Assembly (NCBI GenBank): GCA_934098385.1
Contig: CAKOOJ010000002.1
Coordinates: 62,001 to 126,000 of the forward strand
Length of the DNA stretch: 64,000 nt
Source: an uncultured Bacilli bacterium
Lineage (GTDB): Bacteria; Bacillota_I; Bacilli_A; RF39; UBA660
Reading direction: 5' to 3'
Made by a program: the position numbers and the translations under genes. The notes beneath the pieces are model-generated. The model was not told the DNA's origin, made no database searches, and saw only the letters and a list, made by a program, of their open reading frames with translations. The first letter of the stretch is position 1. Every line of letters starts with the position of its first letter. This document shows, piece by piece, positions 28,326-37,753 of this stretch.

Positions 28326-28374
28326 TTAAAATAAGTTTTTTTGTAGTATAATGAATTTATGGAAGTGATTATAT

Positions 28375-28983
28375 ATGTCAACTAGAATGCCTACTCAAAA
28401 AAGAAGTATTGAAAAAAGAGATAGAATAATTAAATTAGGTTTTGAATTAATGTGTAATAATGGATATTTTAATACTAATACTAATGATATTGCAAAATAT
28501 GCTGATGTTTCTACTGGGATAGTTTATCAATATTTTAATGATAAAAAAGAAATATTTATAGAAGGTTTTAAAGAATATTCAAATAGTATTATGTTTCCTA
28601 TATTAGATATAATTAAGAATAATAAAATAAGTTTTGATAATGTAGAGGAATTGTTAGATACTATGCTTAACTTATTTATAAAAAAACATACTTTATCAAA
28701 AAAAGCTCATGAAGAGATGATTGCTTTAACTCATATGGATTCTGATATTGCTGATATATATCATGATAATGAAATTCAAGTTACTAATATGATTGTTGAT
28801 GTTTTAAAAAATAATGATATTTGTTCTGATAATTTGTTTGAAAAAGTACATATAATTATTGGACTAGTTGAAAATTATTGTCATGAAATTGTGTATCATA
28901 AACATGAATCTATAAATTATGATGTGATGAAAAATGAAGTTATTAGGACGATTTGTTATTTGTTAGATAAAAAAAGATATTAA
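28375..28983 (+). CDS. TetR/AcrR-family transcriptional regulator
   Basis: 202 residues. The N-terminal helix-turn-helix (about residues 14-60, including TNTNDIAKYADVSTGIVYQYF) is typical of TetR proteins. The C-terminal ligand-binding domain is all-helical and unassigned. It is divergent from the ABC exporter, the usual arrangement for a repressor relieved by the exported compound. The start at 28375 has GGAAGTGA upstream. Confidence 0.85.
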   Translation: MSTRMPTQKRSIEKRDRIIKLGFELMCNNGYFNTNTNDIAKYADVSTGIVYQYFNDKKEIFIEGFKEYSNSIMFPILDIIKNNKISFDNVEELLDTMLNLFIKKHTLSKKAHEEMIALTHMDSDIADIYHDNEIQVTNMIVDVLKNNDICSDNLFEKVHIIIGLVENYCHEIVYHKHESINYDVMKNEVIRTICYLLDKKRY

Positions 28984-29007
28984 GTTTGAAAATTCTTGAT
29001 ATCTTTT
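28972..29007. terminator. Bidirectional terminator between tetR and the HTH protein
   Basis: A 13-bp stem with one G.U (AAAAGATATTAAG at 28972-28984, CTTGATATCTTTT at 28995-29007) spans the stop codons of two convergent genes. Confidence 0.75.
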
Positions 29008-29581
29008 ATAATAAATTTAATTCACTTTTTATTAGCATTTCTACTTCTTTTGTATCTATTTCTGGTTTGTCCCAATCTTGACCGTAAACGCCATATGCTC
29101 TTAAAATTATTTCAAGTCTATACCATTCTTCATTATTCACCAATGATAAAAGAGTTGCTATTTTATTTACCATATATTTATTTAAAGTTTTCATATCTTT
29201 TTGAGATAATTGCTTATTAGCATGCATGTCTTCTATAGGACCATTTCTAAAAATATAATGTGTTATTGCTCTAGGAAGCCATTCTAAATTTTTTCCATTT
29301 AATAAATCATCTTTGCAACGATTATTTAACAGTTTTAATAATTTAGAATCTTCTTCGTTAATCTTTTTATAATAATACTCTGGAGTAAACATTTTTATAT
29401 TCCATTTTTTTCTTTTATACGTAACCTTTGATTTTGTTGTGTCATATAAGTCTGCAATTAAAGAATCTGGAATGTTATTTTCATAAAATAGACAACTTAG
29501 TTGCTCTTTAGTTATATCTTCCCATATTAATTCTTTTCCTTGAGCTTTTTGTGCTTTTAACTCTTCGTAAGTCAATTTCAT
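29006..29581 (-). CDS. HTH-domain protein of unknown function
   Basis: 191 residues. Residues about 18-60 (PDSLIADLYDTTKSKVTYKRKKW) form a helix-turn-helix like those of Psq/resolvase-type domains, so DNA binding is likely. The remainder is helical, with a Trp/Arg-rich segment (EWLPRAITHYIFRNG) that I cannot assign. ATG 29581 is preferred because GGAGGT lies 10 nt upstream; the ATG at 29599 is before that site. Neighbours give no functional clue. Confidence 0.6.
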   Translation of the reverse strand: MKLTYEELKAQKAQGKELIWEDITKEQLSCLFYENNIPDSLIADLYDTTKSKVTYKRKKWNIKMFTPEYYYKKINEEDSKLLKLLNNRCKDDLLNGKNLEWLPRAITHYIFRNGPIEDMHANKQLSQKDMKTLNKYMVNKIATLLSLVNNEEWYRLEIILRAYGVYGQDWDKPEIDTKEVEMLIKSELNLL

Positions 29582-29756
29582 ATATTTTACTACCTCCATA
29601 TGATATTATTTATATTTGATATAAATAATATATTTTTTATATTATAGCATTTGGCTTATAAATAGTAAATTTCTTTTATTTTAATTAACACTATTTTAAT
29701 AATTGTTTTTAAAAGTAAATAATGTTATTATAGTTATGAGGATAGTGGTTAAGGAT

Positions 29757-30974
29757 ATGAATAATAATAAAGAAGAAGAAATAGAACGTTTTACCATGGA
29801 ACTTCCAAAACTTAAAAGCGATGTTTTAGAAGAATTAGACACAGCAGAAAAAACTAGAGTTTTTGATTATAAATTATTTCAAAAAGAACTAAAAACTGAA
29901 GAGGAAATAATTAATACAAGTAAGAAAGAATACAAAAAGAAGGTTTTTAAATATTTAATTCCTGCTTCTTTATTTTCTTTACTTTTTGTGTCTATTATAT
30001 TACAAAGTAATATAAGTTATAGTTATAAATTAAATCAATATGAAGAAGATACTATGACGTATGATAAAAATATAGATGCAACTGTGAAAATATATTCTGA
30101 AGAAAATTTATCTGATAACAATACAAATAATGCTGCTGATAATTTAATAAGTTGTATTAATTCTAAAATCGATGTTAATAATATTCCTACTAATGTACAA
30201 AACGTTATAGATAAAATAAATGATTTTTATAATGAATCTGGTAATCATTTTGCTTTTGCTTATAAAGATTTACATTCTGGTTTTACTGTAACATATAACG
30301 AATCTCAACAAGTTTTTACTGCAAGTACTATTAAAGCACCTACTGATTTATATATTTATGAAATGGCTAGCCTTGGTAAAATTAATTTAGATGATGAAAT
30401 GACTTATACTAGCAACTACTTTAATCCTAAAAGTGGAAAGTTAAAATATAATGAATTTAATACAAAATATACAGTAAGAGAACTTTTAAGATTGTCAACT
30501 GTTTATAGTGATAATGCGGCACATAATATGTTAGAAGATAAATTTGGTAGAGTAAATATGCTTAATTTTTGGAAAGAAAAAGGTACGGAATATATATTTA
30601 CACAAAATACAAATTGGGGTGTTTTAAATGCACATGATGCTATTATTTATATGGAAGAATTATATAGATTTTATTTAAATAATGAAAAATATGGTAAAGA
30701 AATAATGGAAAACTTTAAAAATGCTTCTCCTAAATTCATTGAAGGAAAAAATGATTATTTAGTTGCAAATAAAAGTGGATGGGGTAATACATCTATACAT
30801 GATGTTTCAATTATATTTGCTGAGAATCCTTATATAGTTGTTGCATTATCTACACTTGGTAAAACAAATATATATAATGCTTATTTTGATAAAGTAAATG
30901 ATTTGGCTTATGAACTTCATACTGAGTATTGGAAATATAAAACTGAGTCTTGTAGTAATATTAAGCAATATTAA
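29757..30974 (+). CDS. Membrane-anchored class A beta-lactamase-fold serine hydrolase
   Basis: About 405 residues. An acidic cytoplasmic N-terminus (about 1-60), one transmembrane helix (about 65-88), a linker and an extracellular serine-hydrolase domain with all three signature elements: SxxK (ASTIKAP), SDN (VYSDNAAHNML) and KSG (NKSGWGN). It may hydrolyse beta-lactams or act as a DD-peptidase-like wall enzyme; the long N-terminal extension is not typical of secreted beta-lactamases. The start is uncertain: a TTGTTT-N17-TATTAT promoter places the transcript start at about ATG 29736, so I prefer ATG 29757. Confidence 0.75.
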   Translation: MNNNKEEEIERFTMELPKLKSDVLEELDTAEKTRVFDYKLFQKELKTEEEIINTSKKEYKKKVFKYLIPASLFSLLFVSIILQSNISYSYKLNQYEEDTMTYDKNIDATVKIYSEENLSDNNTNNAADNLISCINSKIDVNNIPTNVQNVIDKINDFYNESGNHFAFAYKDLHSGFTVTYNESQQVFTASTIKAPTDLYIYEMASLGKINLDDEMTYTSNYFNPKSGKLKYNEFNTKYTVRELLRLSTVYSDNAAHNMLEDKFGRVNMLNFWKEKGTEYIFTQNTNWGVLNAHDAIIYMEELYRFYLNNEKYGKEIMENFKNASPKFIEGKNDYLVANKSGWGNTSIHDVSIIFAENPYIVVALSTLGKTNIYNAYFDKVNDLAYELHTEYWKYKTESCSNIKQY

Positions 30975-30995
30975 AACATCATGACTAGATGTTTT
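30973..30995 (+). terminator. Terminator of the beta-lactamase-like gene
   Basis: AAAACATC/GATGTTTT stem (30973-30980 and 30988-30995) with a 7-nt loop and a T-run. Confidence 0.8.
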
Positions 30996-31066
30996 TTTAT
31001 TTGCTATATTTCTTAAATATTATTATGTTTTCTATCATTTAAGGAATTTTTATTATTTAAGATAAC

Positions 31067-31127
31067 AAAAAATGAGAGCTCTCGCTCTCTTCAGGGGACG
31101 ACCTGGTTTTGATTTGTCTAGTTTTAT
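31067..31127 (-). ncRNA. Left copy of an RNA 3'-end/terminator element
   Basis: On the minus strand a GAGAGC/GCTCTC hairpin (31074-31079 and 31084-31089) is followed by T6. The preceding CCCCTGAAGAG and further upstream sequence (CTAGAC, CAAAACC) resemble the right-hand element at 42060-42166. No promoter is visible for this copy because the island boundary cuts in directly upstream. Confidence 0.45.
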
Positions 31128-31136
31128 GGAATATTA

Positions 31137-31151
31137 AAACCCTTATAAAAT
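31137..31151. repeat. Left attachment-core repeat of the island
   Basis: AAACCCTTATAAAAT, identical to 42045-42059. Here it forms half of an imperfect inverted repeat with AAGGATTT, the usual shape of a tyrosine-recombinase core site. Confidence 0.65.
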
Positions 31152-31213
31152 AAGGATTTCTGTATTTTTTATTTTATTAAAATTCACTTGAATTTAATAG
31201 AATTTATGGGTTT

Positions 31214-31237
31214 GTGCACCTAAAAGTGTACCTAAAA
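31214..31237 (+). repeat. Left arm-type integrase repeats
   Basis: Two adjacent 12-bp direct repeats GTGYACCTAAAA (31214-31225 and 31226-31237), matching the pair at 41997-42018. Confidence 0.6.
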
Positions 31238-31245
31238 TTTTAACT

Positions 31246-32166
31246 TTATTTCATTGTTTTACTTAAAAAATCTATTATGACCCAAGGATTACTTTCAATA
31301 TCCTTTTTTAATTCTTGAATCTCTTTGTTTAACATGCCAATCTCTGATTTGTTTTTTTCAAAATATTTATTATTAATATCTGAATATAATAGTGAATTTA
31401 ATCTATCCAAATTTTCTTTTTTTAATTCTTGTTTATTAACATCTGACAATAACAAAACATAACCTAACACTATATAATTAACATCAATCAACTCTTCATC
31501 ACTATTATTTAAATATTTAAGACATAAATATATTAACAATTCTAAAAAATAAGCATTTTGTTTTATTGCAAAAATATAAATGCTAAGACTTTCATCTTTT
31601 TCTAATTCAACCATTGCATTTACAATTAAAGTACTATGCGTGAAAAGACATAACTTATCATAAAATTCATCTAACATACTCTTTAATTTAGTATTACTTA
31701 TTTCATTAAATATATCACAATTCAAATCTTTTAACACTTTTCTAAAATTATTTCTTAATGTTTGAGGCTTTGTGTTACACCTTGTTTGATCATTTATACT
31801 TAAATCAATAAATTCATTGTATACATTTTCATCACAATTAATCATCATTGCCATTATCAAATTTTCAAAACTAGACCTTAATAATGTATTTGCATCCACA
31901 ATAGATTTTTGTCTTACTAAGTAATGAACATTCTTTAAAGTACTATTAGATTGGATTAATAAATTGATTGTTTCTTTCTTTAAATTTGCATTTTTTTTTA
32001 ACTTCAATAAATTATTTTTAATAGATTTACGCATTACTTTAATAAAATTTTTATTTACTTGTTTTAGCATATCTTTTTTAGATTCTTCAAAATTTGTTAA
32101 ATAATATAAATACTTCCAACATTCATCTTTTGTAATATTTTTATTTACAGCGTCTTCAATCATCAT
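31246..32166 (-). CDS. Helical protein of unknown function in the island
   Basis: 306 residues, predominantly helical, with no catalytic motif I can name. The middle (LLRSSFENLIMAMMINCDE, FYDKLCLFTHSTLIVNAM) recalls DUF5677-type proteins that often sit in defence islands; this resemblance is weak. It is the last gene in the restriction-modification run, 59 bp below the nuclease-like gene. AGGAG precedes two ATGs (32166 and 32163); the second has the better spacing. Confidence 0.5.
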   Translation of the reverse strand: MMIEDAVNKNITKDECWKYLYYLTNFEESKKDMLKQVNKNFIKVMRKSIKNNLLKLKKNANLKKETINLLIQSNSTLKNVHYLVRQKSIVDANTLLRSSFENLIMAMMINCDENVYNEFIDLSINDQTRCNTKPQTLRNNFRKVLKDLNCDIFNEISNTKLKSMLDEFYDKLCLFTHSTLIVNAMVELEKDESLSIYIFAIKQNAYFLELLIYLCLKYLNNSDEELIDVNYIVLGYVLLLSDVNKQELKKENLDRLNSLLYSDINNKYFEKNKSEIGMLNKEIQELKKDIESNPWVIIDFLSKTMK

Positions 32167-32225
32167 CCCACTCCTAATAAGTTATTATTTTATCATAAAA
32201 AAGCAAAATTTTATAAATTCTGATA

Positions 32226-33290
32226 TTATTTATCTAATTCTACATTAATTGCTTTATTGATAATTTCCATTGAGTTACTTAATTCTGTATAAGCTCTTTC
32301 TACTTCAGTAATATTCCAGAATTTAAGTTTACCATTAAAACTTCCTTCAATATTATTACAGTGTTGTTTTATTTTATTTATTTGATATTCATCAGAAACA
32401 GCAACTACGGCTTGTACTGAAATGTCTTGTGATGCATTCATTAGACTTACAATTAATGAATCAATTGAACCGTTGTCTTGCACTTCAAATACATATTTTA
32501 TTTTGCCTAAATTACCAACATTAAATTCCCATATAGCATCTGCTATCTTACCAGAATTTTTTATATTACCTTTAACGTCAGTATTATATCCAAGTAAGCT
32601 ACCTATATTTTTAATATAATCAATTATTTCATTATGATAAGACTTATTGTTTACTACAGTTTCTTTAGGTTGATTGTTTTCTTCATTAATTGGTTCTAAT
32701 TCTCTTAAACTATCCCAAAAGAAATAATCTACAAATAATAAATTTTCATTTTTATTATATTTTTCTAAAATAACTTTTTGTATTTCTTTACTATATTGTG
32801 TTAGTTCCATATATTTTTTACCAGTTAATTGATAATTGTGTCTTGGAACATCTTTAATACCTAAATATTTATAAGCATTGGATGCCGTTGTATTCCAGAT
32901 CATATATTCATTTGGATTTATATAACATAATAATTCACTCATCATAGCAGGACCAAAGCCTTTGATTTTTTCTTTAAAAGTGTCCCATCTAACTTCAATT
33001 GAATCACTACCATATAAAAGATATGCTATTGATTTTTTTAAATTTTCAAAGCCATTATCATTAATGTATTTATCAATTATATAATGTTTATTACCCCAAA
33101 TAATCATAGCCCATAGTTTACTAATATATTCATAAAATTCTTCTTCATCCATTGAAACTATTTTATTTGAAGTGTAACTTTTATAGTATTCTTCTCTTTC
33201 CAATCTTTCTTTTAAATCATTAAAATCATTATCTAAATTGACTCTAGATAAATAATTATCTAAATGTTTATATAATAATTCTTTATTCAT
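32226..33290 (-). CDS. Putative nuclease of the restriction-modification cluster
   Basis: 354 residues. The N-terminal part contains FKEKIKGFGPAMMSELLCYI...YMIWN, a helix-hairpin-helix-like segment seen in some restriction-associated proteins. The C-terminal part (about 215-330) has ADAIWEF...IKYVFEVQ, compatible with a PD-(D/E)XK fold using E-x-Q, then QAVVAVSDEYQ. It follows the HNH gene by 15 bp with TAGGAGGT before its ATG, so it is cotranscribed with the methyltransferase. It may be a second cleavage or specificity subunit. Confidence 0.55.
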   Translation of the reverse strand: MNKELLYKHLDNYLSRVNLDNDFNDLKERLEREEYYKSYTSNKIVSMDEEEFYEYISKLWAMIIWGNKHYIIDKYINDNGFENLKKSIAYLLYGSDSIEVRWDTFKEKIKGFGPAMMSELLCYINPNEYMIWNTTASNAYKYLGIKDVPRHNYQLTGKKYMELTQYSKEIQKVILEKYNKNENLLFVDYFFWDSLRELEPINEENNQPKETVVNNKSYHNEIIDYIKNIGSLLGYNTDVKGNIKNSGKIADAIWEFNVGNLGKIKYVFEVQDNGSIDSLIVSLMNASQDISVQAVVAVSDEYQINKIKQHCNNIEGSFNGKLKFWNITEVERAYTELSNSMEIINKAINVELDK

Positions 33291-33305
33291 TAGTTACCTC
33301 CTATT

Positions 33306-34823
33306 TTATTTACTCCCATTTATTTGATTAAACCTATTAAATTTTTCTTCTCTTTTAGATAAAAAGATTTTTGATTTATCAGTTAAGAATTCTTTTGGCA
33401 AAGCTTTAACGCTAGTACAAAGTTCAAAAAATGTTTTGTCTATTTCATTTGCATCTAATTTTATTATAACTTTTCCTGTTTCTGAATCAAAGCAATAAAA
33501 ATTAGAGTCAAACAATCCATGATGATTACTACATAACCAAACACCATTATCGCCAGAATTTGCCAACATATATTTTTTATAAAACAATTCTGAACTGTGT
33601 TCATTTTCCGGATCAATTAAGTTATTCATGCAAGAATTAGATAATAAATCATTAATATCATGTGCATTACATTTTTTTATTTCTGAAACTCCCCACAAAT
33701 GTGCCGCTTCGAGAATATGTTCAATTTCACAACCACATAAATAACATTTTGTCAAAATACCTTTTTTTCTTAAATTGTTTTTAAATAATTCTTGATTTCT
33801 TATAGTTCCGTTTGCTTTTGATATTTCATATTGGTTAATTTCTCTATTAATTTGTTGTCTCACTTCATCAGTAGTTTCATATTCTTGAGACAAACCAATT
33901 TTTTCCATCAAATCTATAAGAGGTCCTGTAAAACCTTCTGTAACTTTTGGTACTTCTTGTCCTAATCTAAAATTATATTTTTCTGGAGCAAACATAAATT
34001 TTAATTTTTTATTTTCTTTTTCAGCTAATACACTTAAAGTCCACATAGTTAAAAAACTATCATAACCTTCAGCTGATAAAGTCTTAAAAGTATAAATATA
34101 TTCTTGATTAGTTAAATCCACAAACTTTTCTTCATTTTCATCATCTGTTTCTTTATTTATATCATATGAATAATCAATACATTTAATGTATGATGGGACA
34201 TTAGCACTATTTTTGCTCGAAATAAAACTTAAATCATTTGAAAATTTATTAAAAGAAATATATTTAATATCATCTTTAATTTCATCAATGCTAAATCCCA
34301 TTTCAATATACTCATCAAATTTAATCTGTTCTATATTTAATACATCGAAACCTATCGTAGCTAATTTGCGATAAATCATAAGGTTAAATTTATCATGAGG
34401 ATGACTTTGATTTACATCTAACATATAAAAATACAATTTAATATTTGAATTTTTTTCTTTTTCTCTTAAATAATAATCAAAAATCTTATTACATCCTTGT
34501 ACAAAGTAGGTATTAGCATGATATCCAGTATGACCATAATCAAATTCAGGATTCTCTAACAATTTATCATCATCATATCCGGTATTACTTAATCCTACTA
34601 TATATTTTATTTTACAGTTTTCTAGTATTGTTATAGTCCTTGAACTAACTCTTTTACTTCTTTGACTTTGAACTGTATCTCCTTCTAATACCTCTACTTC
34701 ATAAATTATTTCATCTTTATTAATATTAATTCCATTTAATTTATATACTCTTTCTACTACATCCTTATATATTCTCTTATATGTTTCTTTATATCCACTA
34801 TATACTTTGGCTATTATTTCCAT
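33306..34823 (-). CDS. HNH restriction endonuclease
   Basis: 505 residues. The N-terminal 330 residues are unassigned and probably give target recognition. The C-terminal HNH domain shows the Cys pair CYLCG, the histidines in EAAHLWG, and WLCSNHHGLFDSNF, with zinc-binding and catalytic positions intact. It lies 10 bp below a double adenine methyltransferase, the normal arrangement of a type II system in which this enzyme cuts unmethylated sites. AGGTGG precedes ATG 34823. Confidence 0.75.
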   Translation of the reverse strand: MEIIAKVYSGYKETYKRIYKDVVERVYKLNGININKDEIIYEVEVLEGDTVQSQRSKRVSSRTITILENCKIKYIVGLSNTGYDDDKLLENPEFDYGHTGYHANTYFVQGCNKIFDYYLREKEKNSNIKLYFYMLDVNQSHPHDKFNLMIYRKLATIGFDVLNIEQIKFDEYIEMGFSIDEIKDDIKYISFNKFSNDLSFISSKNSANVPSYIKCIDYSYDINKETDDENEEKFVDLTNQEYIYTFKTLSAEGYDSFLTMWTLSVLAEKENKKLKFMFAPEKYNFRLGQEVPKVTEGFTGPLIDLMEKIGLSQEYETTDEVRQQINREINQYEISKANGTIRNQELFKNNLRKKGILTKCYLCGCEIEHILEAAHLWGVSEIKKCNAHDINDLLSNSCMNNLIDPENEHSSELFYKKYMLANSGDNGVWLCSNHHGLFDSNFYCFDSETGKVIIKLDANEIDKTFFELCTSVKALPKEFLTDKSKIFLSKREEKFNRFNQINGSK

Positions 34824-34833
34824 GATTCACCAC

Positions 34834-36714
34834 CTAATAATTTATTATTATTATTTCTTGTCTGTCTTGCCTATTTCTTTTAGTTACTTGTTCATTTACA
34901 ATCAATTTATAATTGTTTTTACTTATCCAAGATGATAATTTAGAATTAATTTTTTCGTTTCTATCTTTCATATTAGACAACATAAATTTTATTCCTTTTC
35001 TGTTTAATCTATCTAAAAAGTCTAAAAGTTCTTGTTCTTGTTTTTCATCCCAACCATTAAAACCACGCTTGCCATCATTATATGCACCGCAGGAAATCAA
35101 ATAAGGAGGATCACAATAAACAAAATCACCACGAGAAATTTCTTTTTCAAAGGACTTATAATCTCTTGATTTATATACAATATTGATTGACTTTGTTCTA
35201 TTTGAATATGAAACTAGTTTTTCTAGCATCTCTTGATTATATCCAGAATTTCCGCATGGGTTATTAAATTCTAAATTGCTATTAAATCTTATTTGATGTT
35301 CAAAACCATAACAAATTAACAAATATAAATCCAACGGGTTCCTACTTCCAATTTGATTTGAATTATATTTTTGTCTAAATGCTACATAAGATTCTTTATT
35401 CTTTTTCTCTAAATTATATTTTTTTATTGTTTTTTCAATATAATTATATGTATTCAAAAATTTGTCTCTTGATATTTTTTCTAACAAGTCTCTGACCATC
35501 CAATTAATATCATTATAAATAACTTTATCACAATTAATATTAATACCTACCGTTGATCCTCCACCAAATAAATCATAAAAACAACTTATCTTTTTTGGAA
35601 GGTTATTTTTTATTAATGGTAATACCTCATATTTTCCACCAATGTAGTTTAATGGAGAAATATAATATGGTTCTTCTGTTTTCTCTATATAAAATAACCA
35701 CTCATAATGCTTCTTATCTTTTGTATTATCTTTTATTTCTCTATTAACTGCTCTAGTACTCTTATATTTCACAAAGTCAATTTTTTTAAAAACATAAGTT
35801 CCTTCTTTTGCATATCTTTTCATTACTTTTTCAATAAATTCTTTAGACATAATACCTGCATCACTATAACTAAATAGAATATGTTTAAATTTAGCATTTG
35901 CAATTGATTTTTCAAACTCTTCGTGTACACAACCTTTTCTACACCACATAGAAATTTGATCACCATTATCTCTATGAGCTCCCACACCATGTGTTTCTGG
36001 ATTATCATTTTTAGCTATTGTTTCTAAAACATGATATTGACTTACATATTGAGTTGGAGTATATGGAGGATCTAGATATAATATATCACCACTTATTTTT
36101 GTTATTAAATCATTTGCATCTAACATATATACTTCATTTTGAAATTTTGCGTCAAAATTTGTTTCTAACGGAATAAATTCCATATGTTTTACTGCTCTAG
36201 GATCCCATATCTTTAAGTATGCTGAATACACCCCTGCTACATTTGATACTTTACTTGTACTTTCTAATAAACTTCCAATCAAATAATATTTTTCATTTTC
36301 ATCTATCTTCTTTTCATCAAACCATATATCTATTGTATTTCTTATAAAATCAATTTTTTTTGCGTTTTCATCAGAAAAATATTGTCTTCCAGATATTTCT
36401 GGTGCGAAATTGTTATAACAAAATCCTGTTTTATAGTTGCTCGTATCAATTGAATTAAAATATTCAAATGGATCAAAACCCAACGTTTTAAAAAATGTTT
36501 TGGAATTATACTTTAATTTACCATTACAAATTGAATATGAAAAATATAAATTATCATTTGCTATAATTTCATATCTATTTTTAAAATAATCACCTACTGT
36601 ACACGTTCCTGCAAAAAGGTCACAAAAGCTTAATCCGTTTTTATTTAACCCTTTTGAAATCAAAAATTTATCTATAATATCTAATAATTTAGTTTTATTT
36701 CCTATATATCTCAT
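34834..36714 (-). CDS. Fused double D12-class N6-adenine DNA methyltransferase (FokI type)
   Basis: 626 residues made of two complete methyltransferase halves. Half 1 begins MRYIGNKTKLL with SAM motif DLFAGTCTVGD and catalytic DPPYTPTQ. Half 2 begins SPLNYIGGKYEVL with DLFGGGSTVGI and DPPYLIS. Fusion of two D12 enzymes is known from M.FokI (647 aa), where each half methylates one strand of an asymmetric site. An asymmetric recognition site is therefore likely here, but its sequence cannot be inferred. AGGAG precedes ATG 36714. Confidence 0.88.
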   Translation of the reverse strand: MRYIGNKTKLLDIIDKFLISKGLNKNGLSFCDLFAGTCTVGDYFKNRYEIIANDNLYFSYSICNGKLKYNSKTFFKTLGFDPFEYFNSIDTSNYKTGFCYNNFAPEISGRQYFSDENAKKIDFIRNTIDIWFDEKKIDENEKYYLIGSLLESTSKVSNVAGVYSAYLKIWDPRAVKHMEFIPLETNFDAKFQNEVYMLDANDLITKISGDILYLDPPYTPTQYVSQYHVLETIAKNDNPETHGVGAHRDNGDQISMWCRKGCVHEEFEKSIANAKFKHILFSYSDAGIMSKEFIEKVMKRYAKEGTYVFKKIDFVKYKSTRAVNREIKDNTKDKKHYEWLFYIEKTEEPYYISPLNYIGGKYEVLPLIKNNLPKKISCFYDLFGGGSTVGININCDKVIYNDINWMVRDLLEKISRDKFLNTYNYIEKTIKKYNLEKKNKESYVAFRQKYNSNQIGSRNPLDLYLLICYGFEHQIRFNSNLEFNNPCGNSGYNQEMLEKLVSYSNRTKSINIVYKSRDYKSFEKEISRGDFVYCDPPYLISCGAYNDGKRGFNGWDEKQEQELLDFLDRLNRKGIKFMLSNMKDRNEKINSKLSSWISKNNYKLIVNEQVTKRNRQDRQEIIIINY

Positions 36715-36727
36715 GTCTTACTCCTTT

Positions 36728-36780
36728 ATGACACTATGACATTAAGTTAAGATATACCCTGTACTCATTTCTAGTGTCAT
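36728..36780. promoter_or_regulatory. Inverted repeat before the methyltransferase gene
   Basis: ATGACACTA (36728-36736) and TAGTGTCAT (36772-36780) flank the 77-bp gap between the XRE gene and the methyltransferase; a further ATGACAT follows the left arm. It could be a control-protein operator or an attenuating hairpin. Confidence 0.5.
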
Positions 36781-36791
36781 TCTTTCATTTA

Positions 36792-37337
36792 TTAATCGAT
36801 TATATCACTTACTGATACATTGTAATATTCAGCTAATTTCTTAACTACTTCATTACTTAGTTTTCTACTACCTTTTTCATATTTATTGTAAGTAGATAAA
36901 TCAATACTCAAGTATTTTGCTAATTCCTTTTGGGATTTATTATTTTCTAATCTCAAGTTCTTAATTCTAAGTTTAGCTCTTGCTTGAGTCTTTTCTTCTA
37001 TTTTATCTAATCCTTTAGTAGGATTCTTTAAATCAATAGCTATAAACTTTTGCGTGTTATTAGCAACTCTAAAAGCATAGTTAGATAATTCTAATGATTC
37101 TTTATCAGATAACTCAGGCATATTTTCAAAAAAATAGTTTGTTGATACTTTATAATATTTAGCCAAGTCTTGTAATACACTAATAGGTACCATTCTATCG
37201 CCTAATTCATAGTGTTTATATGTGGATGTGTTTATTCCTACTACTGAACATATTTCTCTTTGAGTTAGATTAAATTGCTTTCTTAACTTACTCATATTTG
37301 TTCCTATAGTAACATCTATTGGTTTTCTCTTTTCCAT
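36792..37337 (-). CDS. Double HTH_XRE regulator
   Basis: 181 residues with two complete XRE helix-turn-helix domains: about 12-65 (LTQREICSVVGINTSTYKHYE) and about 125-180 (KSQKELAKYLSIDLSTYNKYE). It sits upstream of the methyltransferase on the same strand and next to a region with three TTCCA-N3-TGGAA-type operators, one of which lies inside its own promoter. It is probably the island's repressor, autoregulated and controlling the rightward operon as well. Restriction-modification control is an alternative. Confidence 0.8.
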   Translation of the reverse strand: MEKRKPIDVTIGTNMSKLRKQFNLTQREICSVVGINTSTYKHYELGDRMVPISVLQDLAKYYKVSTNYFFENMPELSDKESLELSNYAFRVANNTQKFIAIDLKNPTKGLDKIEEKTQARAKLRIKNLRLENNKSQKELAKYLSIDLSTYNKYEKGSRKLSNEVVKKLAEYYNVSVSDIID

Positions 37338-37384
37338 AGAATTACCTCCTATTTTTCTTTCTTAAATCTATTATAGCATAAAAT

Positions 37385-37551
37385 TTCCATTTTGGAACAT
37401 TTGATACAAAATTTGTAGAAAAAATATAAAACTAAAAATTTTTAAATTTTTCTAAATTGCAACTTGATGTTGTGGAACTTATTTGTTATGATAGTTATAG
37501 TGATTTCCAGAATGGAACTTTTGTTTTGATATAAAATATGCCATTTTGGAA
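37385..37551. promoter_or_regulatory. Cluster of XRE-type operators
   Basis: TTCCATTTTGGAA (37385-37397), TTCCAGAATGGAA (37505-37517) and a one-arm-reduced copy TGCCATTTTGGAA (37539-37551). The first lies between the -35 and -10 of the XRE gene (TATAAT about 14 bp downstream on the minus strand). The other two lie upstream of the rightward promoter. Confidence 0.7.
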
Positions 37552-37568
37552 CTTGCAATTTGTTCTTT

Positions 37569-37753
37569 GACAACTAAATAGAGTTAGATATTGTAAGTGC
37601 CCTATTCTGATGGCTCGTAAAATAAATACAAGTGGTACCTAGCGATTACTCTATTGGTACGAGAGTTATGGAATTACTAAAATTTCATGTACACGAGACA
37701 CTCTACCCTCTTGACCTACAAGTAAAGAGAAATAAAGAAAGAAGGTTGATATA
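37569..37753 (+). promoter_or_regulatory. Rightward ICE-type promoter and long leader
   Basis: TTGACA after GTTCTTTGACAACTAAATAG, a start common to Gram-positive ICE operons, followed by about 150 nt of untranslated leader with mixed composition (for example GGTACGAGAGTTATGG near 37657). No ORF with a ribosome binding site occurs before 37754. The leader may be structured. Confidence 0.5.

Noticed and set aside
31094..31116. GGGGACGACCTGGTTTTGAT resembles the 5' end of tmRNA
   Set aside because: A tmRNA needs about 350 nt with a tag reading frame and a matching 3' acceptor strand. A minus-strand gene begins 150 bp later and no T-arm or CCA end is visible.
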